NCBI RefSeq assembly: GCF_037893015.1
Contig: NC_133658.1
Coordinates: 280,451,221-280,515,220 of the forward strand
Source: Macrotis lagotis
Taxonomy: Eukaryota > Chordata > Mammalia > Peramelemorphia > Peramelidae
DNA: 64,000 bases
Reading direction: 5' to 3'
Made by a program: the position numbers and the translations under genes. The notes beneath the pieces are model-generated. The model had not been told where the DNA came from. It ran no database searches and worked only from the letters and a program-made list of their open reading frames with translations. Shown here piece after piece: positions 35,458 through 46,362 of this stretch (position 1 is the stretch's first letter; every line of letters starts with the position of its first letter).

Positions 35458-35714
35458 TCATAAATCATAGGGAAAGAGACAAGGAAATATACTATCCACT
35501 TCTTCCTCAGGAGTTAGGGCCACAGAGGTTGAATCAAATTCCAAATGGTCCAGGAGGCTCTTCTGGGATTCTGGGAGGCACGACTCAGGTTCAGGCAGGA
35601 TCTCAAGGTCGGATTTAGTGAGAAGCCCATCTTGGGAACCAGTCTTGGTATCCATCATGAATGGGGTGCTCATGAAACAGGTTTGGGTTTCACCACTTTT
35701 GGCATCCTGGGGTC
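35458..35714 (-). CDS. SOHLH1: SOHLH1 terminal exon 8
   Basis: The acceptor is GATCCAG (intron end at 35715). Eighty-five residues follow, including MMDTKTGSQDGLLTKSDLEI, and it ends LFPYDL with TGA at 35460-35458. It is acidic and Ser/Pro-rich with no named domain. The open frame runs 34 nt into the intron, up to 35748. Confidence 0.85.
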
Positions 35715-36250
35715 CTGGATCAAATGGGAGCAGATATTGGTAGAGCACAAAAAAAGAAAAATCTTCCCAATCAAAACCTCAACTACAAAGAGGCAGTGTT
35801 ATACAAAGGAAAGAGTGGTCAATTAGGAAGCCTGTGTGTGTTCTAGATCTAGCTCAGCTTTCTGTGTGATGGGAACAAAGTCACTTGGTTGGACGGTCCT
35901 CCACATCTAACCCCTGCACCATCACCTTGTTCTGATGCTTGTAATACATGCCTTCCTTGTGTACACCCCTTAGAATCCAAGGCTCATGGACTATCTTTCA
36001 TGAGAAGAATTTTTTTAATTATGTAACCTTAGGTAAGTCACAACTCTTAGTAAGTGTTCTCATCCATAAAATGGGGGTAACAGCATCTACTTCAAAAGCT
36101 TGTTGTGAGGACCTAATGAGATGACATAGATGTGCTATATTACTGCTAGCTATTCTGATTCTGAGGTATTAATCCCATCTCTTCCTCCTCAGATTACTGT
36201 TTACTGTTCATATATTTAACTGTTAACAAGTTATATGTAGGCTCATTGTG

Positions 36251-36299
<49 letters not shown>

Positions 36300-39200
36300 A
36301 TGTCTAACTCTTCAGGACATCATTTGTTTTTTCTCATAGTAGTTCACCATTTCCTTCTCCAACTCATTTTACAGATGAGGAAACTGAGGCAAACAGGACT
36401 AAGTAACTTGACCAGGGTCACACAGCTTGTAAGTCTCTGAGGCAGGATTTTAACTCAGGAAGCTGAGTCTTCCTGATTCCAGACTCAGTGCCCTACCCAC
36501 TGCAGCTGCCCTCCTTAAGGGTATCTAAGAACTGTTTTTGTCTTTACTAGTGCAGAGGTAGCATTACATAGTATGTAGAAAGAGCTGGCCTCAAAGTCAG
36601 AAAGATTGTGGTTCAAGACCCAACTTAGACTTTATGATCCTGGGCAAATGACTTAACCTTTCAGTGCTAAAGCCTGGAAATGTTGAACATACATCCTGAA
36701 TTCCTAAGTTCTGACAGATTCTCAATTAAAAGGCAAGTGGGAAACTTTTAACAAAATAAATTAAAATATAACAGAACATATATAATGTTAATAAATGGGG
36801 TTTGTTAAGTCAATATATGGCAACAGGGATCTTGATTATGGTTTATTGGTACTGTTTCTAATTGAGTTGTTACCAAAGTTCTAATTTACTCACTGAGAAG
36901 AGAAGGGCAAACCTATATTGGTAGATGGAATTTCTTCATCTGGAAGATTCCTATATCAATAGAATCACAGGACCCTGATCCTGTCCCTCTCTCTAGTGAA
37001 CAACACACTGTCCTTGAACACTATAGGTGTTTATTATTTCTTGGACTAGATACATAAAAATGTTGAAAGGTCTGTGATTTCATCAGTGAGAATATTCTTC
37101 CACTGATGCAGATCTTTCACCCTCCCTGTCTTGTTTTTCATGAGTTGCTATGACCAAAAATCATCTCCTAGTGGTCAGGGTCCAAGTGAAAAGCCACACT
37201 GCACAAAGCAAGATTCATCTTCAGGTGAGATACCAGATGTCATGCTATCTTTAAGAGTCTGTTCAATAGGAGCTTGTGTTTAGGTGCTCAAGTCACCCCC
37301 ACACCCTGATGCTACAGAGAATTTTAGGAGCATACACATGCAAGTAAAACAGATGTATCCCATGAATAAGCACAATGGTCTTTAAATTATCCATTGCTTC
37401 TACTTTATAGATGAGGAGACTAAGGTTCATAAAAAGACAACTGTTTTCCACAGATCATAGCAAGACAAAGCTAAAACTCAAATCTTTTTGTTTTGACTCT
37501 GGAATTACATCCCACATACTTATATACACACTCCCCACCATCCAAGCATCAGAGGACCCTATCTGTTGTGATGAGGAGAATTTAAGGGTGAGAGCCTAGT
37601 TTTTCCCTGCATAAATGACTCAAATTATCTTTCCTTTCCCAGTATACTATGGAGAATCCTAGCCTGAAAATCCTTAGGGATGCCTTACCTTGCTCTCCAA
37701 GCCATTGGTCAGTGTGAGCACCCAGCAGGAAAGGCATTTCATCTTCCACTTCAGATTCTGACAAAGATCTTAAATTAAAATCAAAAAACAAAAAGAATCC
37801 ATTTGAGAATTTTAATTCAACAATATGGGCACTTTGGGGCTGTCCTTGGAGGGGAATTAAATTTTCTAGTCAAAAGAAATGAATGGGGGAGGAGGAATTC
37901 AGATCAGGAGGTAGCATATTACTTATCCCCCCCAACAAAAAAAGAAAAAAAAACATGAAAAAATAGAATAATAGTTCTCTATTATTTGAATATTACATCA
38001 AATTTTCTGAATTATCCAAGGATTTTTTTTTATCCTTGGCTGACTTCTCATCATCCAAAACATTCCCCCCACAGCCCTTCCCACGTCCCAGCTGCTGTGT
38101 GCTCAGAGAATGCAAACTAATTTTTATATCAAGCAAAGCAAAAAGATAATTAGGAAAGGAAAACTGTTAAAAAAAAAAACACCCATCCACAGAAAACCAA
38201 ACTTTACTATTTACTATTTTGGATTACCTGTGTTCTCTTTGCACTATTTGTATGCATGATATAGAGTTTTAAATTATCTGCACTGTGCCCAAGCAAAACT
38301 TGTCCAAGAACTTGGGAGATCAGCAAACAGAAATAAGACTAAGGAAGAGTTGCTTGGAAGTATGTAACCGTGTGCTTAGATACAAACATACAGGGGGTTT
38401 CTACCTGGTATCCAAAGGGGGTGTCATCAGGACATCAGAAGGCTCATGTGTATTCCCTGGTAGCTGTGATTGAGACATTGCTTCCCCAGGAAAGAGCCCT
38501 GCCAGACTTGGCCATCTCCCCATTGCTGAGGTCTCTAGAGGAAAGGTTGGTGGCAAGAGATAAGGCCAAGGCAGAGAAGGGGTCGTCTCACAGGTATGTG
38601 CAGGATTATCAGAGAGACTCAAGTCCGGAGGCAACAGGGCTGGATCTGAAAGCCCTTTCCAAAAAAAAAAAAAAAATCACAGTCAGGACCACATAAAAGA
38701 AGAGCCCCAACACTCCCTTTTAACCAACACTCACTCTCTGCTAAACTCAGGCCCCAAGATAATAAATTCCTGTTCTGGCAGGAAACATGAAGTTTCTTAA
38801 TGGACTTTACTTCTGTATAACTTGAAGGTTTAGAAATTGCTTCTTCCAGTCCTCTCTACTGAAACTCAGAATGTAAGAGATTTGCTCCAAAGTCACAAAG
38901 CTAACAAGTATCAACTCCAGACTCAGTACCCGGGAGGGAACTAAGGAGGAAAGAAGAGCCCAACCAGTGTCCATAAGAAGTCTTCATTGAGTCTGAGTAC
39001 ACACAACATCTTCAGGCAGGGAAAGGTTAACACAGAGTTCACTGGGTTTGAAGAGTATTTGAGTTTGAATACAGATTTCATATTACCTGTGTGACCTGGG
39101 GCAACTCACTTCATTCTCTCTGGGCAACTAGATGGTCTCTAAGATCTCTGACCATGCTATATTCTTGGATTTAAGGGCCAGGTTGTGAAAGAATAAAGGC

Positions 39201-42200
39201 AAACAGAAAATATACATCTGATCCTTGAGGCAATAAGAGAGCTATTAGAATTTATTGACTGGGGAGGGGGGGAACTTGAGCAGTAGGAAGAAGAGACTTG
39301 AGGCAGGAAAATCAACCATACGGCTATGCTATAATCCAGTAGTGAGGTAAGGTGATAGCAGTAAATATATTTGTTGTTGTTCATTTGTTTCAATAATGTC
39401 CAACTCTTTTGCAATCCCATTTGGGACTTTCTTGGCAAAGATACTAGAGTGAGTTGCTAGTTTCTTCATCTGGTTGTTTTACAGATAAGGAAACTGAGGC
39501 ACACAGGGTTAAGTAAATTGCCTTGGGTCAAACAACTAGTTAAGTGTCTGGGTCAGATCTGAACTCAGAATGATGAACTCTATTCACTGCACTACCAATC
39601 TGCCCTTTCAAATATATTATGAAGGTAAAATTAGCATATTATGAAGGTAAAATTAACATGACTTGGAAATAGATAGGCTACTGGGGGAAAGGGGAGTTTG
39701 AGAAGCTGAGAATGACACTAGTCTATATGCTTAAGTAACTGAGTGGATGGTGCAAGAGACTTTAGAAAAATACAGAGCTCCCTTTTGAACAGGTTGAATT
39801 TAATATGTCTATGAGACATAGTTTCAGAAGTCAAATAGGCAGTTGGAGATAAAAGACTAGGGGTTAGAAAAATCATCTGAGAATCATCAGCAAAGAGATG
39901 ATGATAACTGAAGCTATGGAAGTTGATAAGATCACTGTGTATTATTATAAAGGGAAAAGACATGATGGACCAAGATAGACCTGAGGAACAACCACCTGGA
40001 AGAAGATGCAGCAAGAGATGGAGAAGAAACAGTCAGATGGTAGGGGAACTAGGATAGAGTAGGGCCATGGAAACCTAGCGATCAGAGGGTAAGGAAAAGA
40101 GGATGTTCAACATTGTCAAAAGCTGTAGAGAGGTCAAGAATGAGAAATGAAAAAGGGTCATTAAGGTTTGGCACTTAGGAATCATTATTAACTTTGGCAA
40201 GAGCTATTCTGATTGAATAGTGAGGCAATAATCTAGATTGTAGAGCCAAAAAGCAGGTGTGAGGAAAGAAAGTAGATATCATTTAAGGATGGATTTCTGA
40301 AGAAACTTAGCCGCAAAAGGGAGAAGAGATATGGTACAGTAATTAGTTCAGATCAAGTGAGTTTTTTTGAGAATGGGAACACATGGATATGTATATATGT
40401 TATAAAGAGGAAAGATTGACATGGGAGGATAAGGATGATGGCAGTCTACTGGAGAAGACCGTTCAATTCAATAATCCAGTGCCAATCACTGTGTTGAGTG
40501 TTGGAGAAACAACTAATAATGCACTGTACATTAACATGGTACACTAATACTGTCTTATATGTTGTACAATTAATAATGCAGAAGGGAGGAAGGAAGCATC
40601 TTTTGTTCCATAGCAGAAGATGAACAGTAAAGTAATTGAATAAAAACCTGAGGGAAAAAAAGAGGAACCTAGGAAGATTTTCCTTCTTTTGATAGGGAAG
40701 TTAATAGCTATTTATAATTAAGAAAAAGATCTGTGTGGAAGTAAAAGAAAAGAGAGCCCAGAATGAGATTAGTACTATAAATAAACAAACAAAAACACCT
40801 GTGCTTGCAATGCCCCAAAAGACCTTCAGGCCTAGGCTGTATTTTAATTTTCCCTTGTCCAAGACATCAAAATCAATCAATTGAAAGATTTATATTCATG
40901 AAAAGATAGTTGCAATTTTGTAATTGAAGTCAATTGGGGAGAAATAAGGCTTACTTTATTATCAAAACTCAAAGACTCCCTCAAATATTAAGTCTGTTGA
41001 GTGGAAAAGGTTTCCAATAGACTCAGTCCCTGACTTACCTTTTTCAAAGACAGAACGTGTGTCTTCAAAGGCATTATCCACAGACTCACCCAACATCAGT
41101 GCTGGTTTGCTATTTTCCACAGGAGTGGCCAAGCGGCCTGGGGATCCCCTTTGTCTGATCAATGAAAGACACTGACTTTAACTACAGCTTCCAGACAGAC
41201 TTCCAAAAAGATAAAGGCATTTTGGGATTTGTAAATTTTAATTTCCCCACAGTAGCATGTTGTTTGTGTGGAGGTGCCTTTTAACTCTAAATTTATGACA
41301 GTGATCTGAAATTCAATATGTCACATTCCCATGGTCTTCCCTTAGCTAGGCTTGTCTTTGAACAAAAGACTCCATATTCAAACAATGTTCAACTTAGAAG
41401 GTCATACTTTTCATCTTGCTGACATAAAACATGAAAACCCAGAATCACGTCCCTTGTTCAGGCAAGTGGAATCAAAGAGGACTTTTGTGAAGGACTTATT
41501 TAGTAATCTATGCTTTACAAAACTATCTTTGTATCTGTCAAAAGAGTGAACATAGGTAAAGCACTTACAAAAATTTAAAGCCTTCAAGTCACAAAGGTAG
41601 TAAATGGCAAAGCTAAGACTTCTGACTCCAAATCTAGTGCCCTTCCCACTACACTAAAAGTTAATCTAAAAAGGTATAAAGAGTCTTGAAATTTCATCAG
41701 CTTTATAAATGAACTGAGAGATATGGGAAAATGAATATAGAGCTAGCCTCAAAGCAGGAAGGAAGACCTGTGTTCAAGTCCTGCCTCTGAAATATAGTAG
41801 TTGAGAGACTCTGAGTAAGTCACTTCAATTCTTAGCTCTCCAGGCAACTAAGACTATAAATTGCAGGAAAGGCATTAACCTGCATGTAGTAGAGAGAATT
41901 ATCACACCCAATGAAATCACTTGTCCAGGCCCCATTCCTATAAATGAGTTACATTATCGTTTTTGGGGGGAGGGGAGGGGAAGGGAGGGAATGAAGTAAA
42001 GGATTATTAAATACTGAAATACTAACCTAGCTGTATCCAAGCCTCTCATCTCTGAAATCTGCTTTCTGGTATTTGGAATCAACACATTCTTCTGCCACTT
42101 CTGACATACCTCCTCTGACGGAGCGAGAATCTGTAATTTAAACATTCATGCACAGAGCCAGCACCCCCAGGAGGACCCTGGCTTTGGAAGGAGAAGGCAT

Positions 42201-45200
42201 CAAGACCCCCAAATGAAATGTTTTTTTGTAATATATGCAGAATCTACAGGATTCCCACGCAGAGAGAAAGTAGAAACATTCCACAATTTGAAAGGAATGA
42301 AGAGTTGATCCTCAGGCATCAGCCATGATGATAAATTTGTAATTTAATAATCAAGATGAAAGACTCATGCCTTAAAAACATATCATTCCTCTTCTGATCC
42401 AGGGAGGCCTAGTTCCACGTATTGGGACATATCATAGAAATTACAAAGACAACCTACCAAAACTGTGATATTTATATCAAACTCACAGTGCTTTGTTCTT
42501 CTGTGGGCACAAGAGTTCGAGCAAGCTTTAGATACTGTACAGCCATTTCCAGGATGGAGGCCATGTCCTCTCGACGACCTTCAAACTTGGGCAGCAGGAT
42601 CCGGAGCCGTTCACAGCTTACAGAAATTCGTTTCCTATTTATACCCAAGTACCCCCAACCCCCATGTCCAGATAAACAATAATCCTTGTTTGAATCTTAC
42701 CCCTCTGCACAGAATAGCTGAGACACAAATGAAAATGCCAAACCCCATGTACCATTTTTATTAATATTATTATTATTATTATTATATTATAATTATTGGT
42801 TGCTTAGCTCAGTTGTCCTACATGGTAATAATAGTTTGGATTTTGGGGGTCTCAGTCAATTTCATGTCCAAAGAATGACTCCTCAACCTAGGCCACAAAT
42901 TAAACTCATTATGCTTGCATTTTGTGAATTTGTATTTGGGAACAGACCTATGATTTCCTCAGTATTAGTTCTCTTTGAGCAAACTCTACCAATGCAAATA
43001 AATAACAGATTTTCAATTTATAGTCACAGAGAGTGGCCTAAGGGTATGAAGATGTTAAATTTCTGGCTCAGGGTCCTATAGCCAAAAGGTGGCACCATGA
43101 ATCCTAGTTAATTATTTCATAATTAAAGAGGAGTGGACAATATCTGTCTATTGGCCAGATTTATTTAGTTAGGTATTTCCAAGGCAACCACAGGTAAGAT
43201 TTGAAATTCAAAACATCTGAAGCTTTTTTAAGAGTGAATTAATTAAATTTTGATCAAATATTGTAGACTATTTTTTTTTAGGTTTTTGCAAGGCAAATGG
43301 GGTTAAGTGGCTTGCCTAAGGCCATGCAGCTAGGTAATTATTAAATGTCTGAGGCTGGATTTGAACTCAGGTACTCCTGACTCCAGGGCCTGTGCTCTAT
43401 CCACCGTGCCACCTAATTTTTAGTAAATGGCATTTGCCATTTACTAATTTTTCAGTTGATAATTTTGGATGGTCCTCCAATAATGTCATAAATATCCAAA
43501 TAGCCCTTGGCAGAAAAAAAGGTTACCCCACCCCTGATACAGGGGACCTATGGAGTCAATGAACAGGGTAGATTTTTCCCCGTCTCCAAGATAGTCAAGG
43601 AATCCTCTAGGGCACTCCTATTAGGTGGTGCTTAAAATACTAAAATTTCCAAATATCCATTCAGACCTAATAAATGGATTTTTTCAAAAAAAATTTCGAA
43701 GGCTTTAACCATCTGTCAATTCCAAAACTGGCAGGTGGAAAGGAAGCTAAAATGATCGACTACCATTCTACAGCTTGAAAAATTGAGGCAAGAAAAGGGC
43801 ATATAAGTTGTTCACAATGGGGTGGCACTAGTGGGTGAAGGTAGGATCGGAATGAAAAGCCCTGGGGAAGCATCATTCGCTGCCACCAAATCATATTCCT
43901 CATCGTTAAGTTCACCATGGAAGACATTTGTTTTGACCTCCTGGGGTTTCCCCCATCTTTGATAGTCTCCCTTTGGCCAGGATAATGGAAAACTGCCAGA
44001 GCTGAATTTCTTCCCATCTCCCGTCCCTAGGGCCCCGCCAGGCTGAAGGTGGACACGTTGCCCCGGGCTGCTCTTTGGCCCTCCTCCTCCACGGAGGCAG
44101 GCCCTCACCTTCGTTCTCTCTCCGTGATCGCATTCTGCTTGCGCATCTGCACCTGGGCCACGGGGCACGGCTCCCCGGCCTCCGCAGGGTCCTCACTCGC
44201 TTCGGGGGGCCAGGCACCGGCCCCTGGGGAGCTGAAAGGGGAACGGGGGAGAGGGAGATGCAGGGGGCCACCGCCAAGCCCGCGCCGCTCTGACTGTCCG
44301 CGTGGACGCCGAGTGGGGGGCCATGGAGCCCCCAAAGGCCAGCAGCCAAGCCGCCCGGGCCAGGTGAGTCTGCGCCTGCGGGCGGCCTTCCCCTCGCCCC
44401 ACCCCCATCCCTGCCCGAAGGCACCGAGGGGCTGAAAGGGTCAGTGCGCCGGGCTAGCCGCGCCATGAGGCCGGCAGGACCTCAAGCCGAGACCGCGGTG
44501 TTTGAGGTCAAGGTCGGGCGCTGCTGCGCGTGGCAGGCCGGGGGTCTGGGCCGCCGCTCCCGGGCCCGGGGGTCTGGGCCACTGGCCCCGGGGGTCTGGG
44601 CCGCCGCTCCCGGGCCGGGGGTCTGGGCCGCCGCTCCCGGGCCGGGGGTCTGGGCCGCTGGCCCCGGGGGTCTGGGCCGCCGCTCCCGGCCCCGGGGGTC
44701 TGGGCCGCCGCTCCCGGGCCGGGGGTCTGGGCCACTGGCCCCGGGGGTCTGGGCCGCCGCTCCCGGGCCGGGGGTCTGGGCCGCCGCTCCCGGGCCGGGG
44801 GTCTGGGCCGCTGGCCCCGGGGGTCTGGGCCGCCGCTCCCGGCCCCGGGGGTCTGGGCCGCCGCTCCCGGGCCGGGGGTCTGGGCCACTGGCCCCGGGGG
44901 TCTGGGCCGCCGCTCCCGGGCCGGGGGTCTGGGCCGCCGCTCCCGGGCCGGGGGTCTGGGCCGCTGGCCCCGGGGGTCTGGGCCGCCGCTCCCGGCCCCG
45001 GGGGTCTGGGCCGCCGCTCCCGGCCCCGGGGGTCTGGGCCGCCGCTCCCGGCCCCGGGGGTCTGGGCCGCCGCTCCCGGGCCGGGGGTCTGGGCCGCCGC
45101 TCCCGGGCCGGGGGTCTGGGCCGCTGGCCCCGGGGGTCTGGGCCGCCGCTCCCGGGCCGGGGGGTCTGGGCCGCCGCTCCCGGCCCCGGGGGTCTGGGCC

Positions 45201-45626
45201 GCCGCTCCCGGGCCGGGGGTCTGGGCCGCTGGCCCCGGGGGTCCGGGCCGCCGCTCCCGGGCCGGGGGTCTGGGCCGCTGGCCCCGGGGGTCTGGGCCGC
45301 CGCTCCCGGCCCCGGGGGGTCTGGGCCGCCGCTCCCGGCCCCGGGGGGTCTGGGCCGCCGCTCCCGGCCCCGGGGGTCTGGGCCGCCGCTCCCGGGCCGG
45401 GGGTCTGGGCCACTGGCCCCGGGGGTCTGGGCCGCCGCTCCCGGCCCCGGGGGTCTGGGCCGCCGCTCCCGGCCCCGGGGTCTGGGCCGCCGCGCCCCCT
45501 TCCTTCCCCGCCGGGCCGGCCCAGAAGCCGAAGCCTCGGCCTTGGCGGAGCAGCCTGCCCGGCGCCGCGGCTTTCACACCTGTGCCCAGCGGGGCCCGGG
45601 CTGGGGTCGGGGGTCCAGGCGGCCAT
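35458..45626 (-). CDS. SOHLH1: SOHLH1, spermatogenesis- and oogenesis-specific bHLH factor (spliced, 8 exons)
   Basis: Reading the minus strand, 45626-45580, 44231-44109, 42634-42487, 42130-42027, 41154-41039, 38645-38405, 37768-37689 and 35714-35458 join in frame to 1116 nt, 371 codons plus TGA. All junctions are GT-AG. The bHLH lies at about residues 46-100: basic region RKQNAITERERRKR with the DNA-contacting Glu, helix 1 around ISVSCERLRILL, loop FEGRRED, and helix 2 MASILEMAVQYLKLA. This matches SOHLH1 rather than SOHLH2, as does the acidic C-terminal SEVEDEMPFLL, which is like the human SD-V-DD-FLL stretch I recall. Length and exon number fit human SOHLH1. SOHLH1 is a nuclear germ-cell regulator that pairs with SOHLH2, binds E-boxes and drives spermatogonial differentiation and early folliculogenesis. 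Exon 1 is the least certain part. Confidence 0.9.
36255..36296. repeat. (TG)21 microsatellite
   Basis: A pure TG run at the edge of a SINE in SOHLH1 intron 7. Confidence 0.97.
36298..36512 (-). mobile_element. MIR-related SINE
   Basis: An antisense copy: 'ttcaccatttccttctccaactc', 'tgaggaaactgaggcaaacagg', 'gggtcacacagcttgtaag', ending at the head 'ccactgcagctgccctcc'. A MIR-like sense piece follows at about 36545-36680. Confidence 0.8.
37689..37768 (-). CDS. SOHLH1: SOHLH1 exon 7: acidic patch
   Basis: Acceptor AATTTAAG, donor GTAAGG (37688). It encodes SLSESEVEDEMPFLLGAHTD, an acidic-hydrophobic stretch resembling the conserved C-terminal patch of SOHLH1. It may be an activation motif. 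Confidence 0.87.
38405..38645 (-). CDS. SOHLH1: SOHLH1 exon 6: Pro-rich region
   Basis: The acceptor CTTTCAG follows a T15 tract and the donor is GTAGAA (38404). It encodes about 80 residues rich in Pro, Ser and Leu, including PPDLSLSDNPA and GLFPGEAMSQSQLPG. It is likely disordered and part of the transactivation region. Confidence 0.85.
39370..39606 (-). mobile_element. MIR-related SINE
   Basis: An antisense copy: 'ttcttggcaaagatactagagtg', 'taaggaaactgaggcacacagg', 'aagtgtctgggtcagatctg'. It lies in SOHLH1 intron 5. Confidence 0.78.
39700..40330 (-). mobile_element. L2/CR1-type LINE relic with RT motifs
   Basis: Two reverse-transcriptase signatures survive on the minus strand in the right order. 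LDLSTAFDNVEH (about 40145-40100) is motif A. LFADDSQ (39897-39877) is motif C, where intact LINEs have YADD. Frames are broken elsewhere, so it is an inert fossil. Confidence 0.75.
41039..41154 (-). CDS. SOHLH1: SOHLH1 exon 5
   Basis: Acceptor TTGATCAG and consensus donor GTAAGT (41038). It encodes a low-complexity linker with GESVDNAFEDTRSVFEK. No known domain. It is accepted because splice sites and phase (2 in, 1 out) fit both neighbours. Confidence 0.82.
42027..42130 (-). CDS. SOHLH1: SOHLH1 exon 4
   Basis: Acceptor TTACAG, phase 0 in; donor GTTAGT (42026), phase 2 out. It encodes ILAPSEEVCQKWQKNVL and on to DTAR. The LAPS.E..QK stretch after the bHLH recalls the corresponding human segment. 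Confidence 0.88.
42487..42634 (-). CDS. SOHLH1: SOHLH1 exon 3: helix-loop-helix
   Basis: Forty-nine codons encode the end of the basic region, helix 1, the FEGRRED loop, and helix 2 with LEMAVQYLKLARTLVP. The donor is the consensus GTGAGT (42486). The acceptor ATAAATAG has a poor pyrimidine tract (GGGGGTACTTGGG) but is fixed by phase and homology. Confidence 0.93.
43271..43417 (-). mobile_element. WSINE-like SINE
   Basis: An antisense copy from a T8 tract and 'aggtttttgcaaggcaaatggggttaag' to 'ccaccgtgccacct'. It lies in SOHLH1 intron 2, which otherwise shows an ATT tract (42765-42790) and no exon. Confidence 0.92.
44109..44231 (-). CDS. SOHLH1: SOHLH1 exon 2: N-terminus and basic region
   Basis: A strong pyrimidine-tract acceptor (CCCCTTTCAG) precedes it, and the donor GTGAGG starts at 44108. 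It encodes an acidic Pro-rich segment and then MRKQNAITERERR, the basic region of the bHLH. The split codon AG/G joins to KRISVSCERLR in exon 3. Confidence 0.85.
44546..45490. repeat. GC-rich minisatellite (VNTR) with 153-bp higher-order unit
   Basis: About 36 copies of a 22-28 bp unit all begin TCTGGGCC. Three types alternate: 27 bp (TCTGGGCCGCCGCTCCCGGG then CCGGGGG), a 28-bp variant with CCCGGCCCC, and a short 22-bp form with GCTGG or ACTGG. The order short(ACT), 27, 27, short(GCT), 28, 27 repeats. The ACTGG marker recurs at 44581, 44734 and 44887, exactly 153 bp apart. It occupies most of the proposed SOHLH1 intron 1. Because 27 and 153 are multiples of three, long open frames appear on both strands; these are not genes. 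Confidence 0.92.
45580..45626 (-). CDS. SOHLH1: SOHLH1 exon 1 (proposed)
   Basis: An ATG in a perfect GCCATGG context opens MAAWTPDPSPGPAGH. It ends CACAG at the donor GTGTGA (45579), phase 2, which is what exon 2 requires. The donor is a sub-consensus GTGTGA. The assignment is by start context and phase, not homology, since the SOHLH1 N-terminus is poorly conserved. Confidence 0.55.
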
Positions 45627-45794
45627 GGCTCCGGCGCGGCCTCTCCCTTCTCTCTTCTCCCACGCGGCCCCTCTCGGCGCCAGACCCCGGCGGGAAACAC
45701 AAAGCACGTCCCCGCCGCCCGCGCCACGTTCTCCCCATCCCACGCGCCACGCGTCCCGCGCCCCCTCCACGCACGCTGCTGGGCCCGCGGCGGC

Positions 45795-45800
45795 CACGTG
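45795..45800. promoter_or_regulatory. E-box CACGTG upstream of SOHLH1
   Basis: A palindromic CACGTG inside GGCCACGTGACC lies about 170 nt upstream of the proposed SOHLH1 ATG. This is a site class for USF/MITF-type and other bHLH factors, so autoregulation is conceivable. Confidence 0.4.
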
Positions 45801-45956
45801 ACCCGCGGCCGACGCCTTCCCCTTGAGCCCACGCCTCGGAGCTGGAAGGGGAGCTGCGGGGGCAGAGGAGAGGCCCAGCCCGGCCTGGCGCTGGAGCCTG
45901 GGGCAGAGGGGCCCGGGCCGGGCAACCCCAGCCTGGGAGACGGTGATCTTTTGACA

Positions 45957-46180
45957 TTTTTTTTTCCTTTTTGGATACTATTTTATTTTTTTCCAGTTAT
46001 ATGTTAAAACAGTTTTTGAACATTTATTGTTTTAATTTTGAGCTCCTGCTTTCTCTGCATCCCTTCCACAACAGTAAGCCATTTGATATAGGTTCTACAC
46101 AAGCAACCATGAAACATTAACATTTTAGTCATGTTGTGAAAGAAAACACAGCTTTAAAGTCTTAAAATTCATTTTTTTAA
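45957..46180 (-). mobile_element. L1 3'-end fragment
   Basis: 'ccatttgatataggttctacac' and 'agtcatgttgtgaaagaaaacac' correspond to the 3' part seen at 21840-22030. Its T-rich edge marks the sudden end of the CpG island. Confidence 0.55.
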
Positions 46181-46202
46181 CTTTCTTTTTTGTTCTGTTT
46201 TC

Positions 46203-46362
46203 TTTTTTTTGTTTTGTTTTGTTTTTAGCAAGACAGTGGGGTTAAGTGGCTTGCCCAAGGCCACACAGCTAGGTAATTATTAAGTGTCTGAGGTGGGATT
46301 TGAACTCAGGCACTCCTGACTACAGAGCTGGTGCTCTATCCACTGCACCACCTAACTGCCCC
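46203..46362 (-). mobile_element. WSINE-like SINE, near full length
   Basis: Antisense, complete from the T-rich tail to 'ccactgcaccacctaactgcccc'. Confidence 0.93.

Larger units (their letters stand above)
43990..45950. promoter_or_regulatory. CpG island at the SOHLH1 5' end
   Basis: There is an abrupt change from AT-rich flank to very GC- and CpG-rich DNA covering SOHLH1 exons 1-2 and the minisatellite between them. It ends sharply at about 45955 in T-rich LINE sequence. A CpG-island promoter fits a germline gene silenced by methylation in soma; that last point is inference. Confidence 0.8.

Noticed and set aside
35545..35826. 93-codon plus-strand frame
   Set aside because: Shadow of the SOHLH1 terminal exon on the other strand.
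44322..44366. A plus-strand ATG with a CCAG/GTGAGT donor (MEPPKASSQAARA), like a first exon
   Set aside because: It lies inside the SOHLH1 intron on the opposite strand and no second exon could be found. It may be a divergent non-coding transcript, but I cannot support a gene.
44441..46007. Six open frames of 380-500 codons, Gly/Pro/Arg-rich, on both strands
   Set aside because: They come from the 27/153-bp minisatellite, whose period is a multiple of three and which lacks stops. They overlap on both strands and have no domain.
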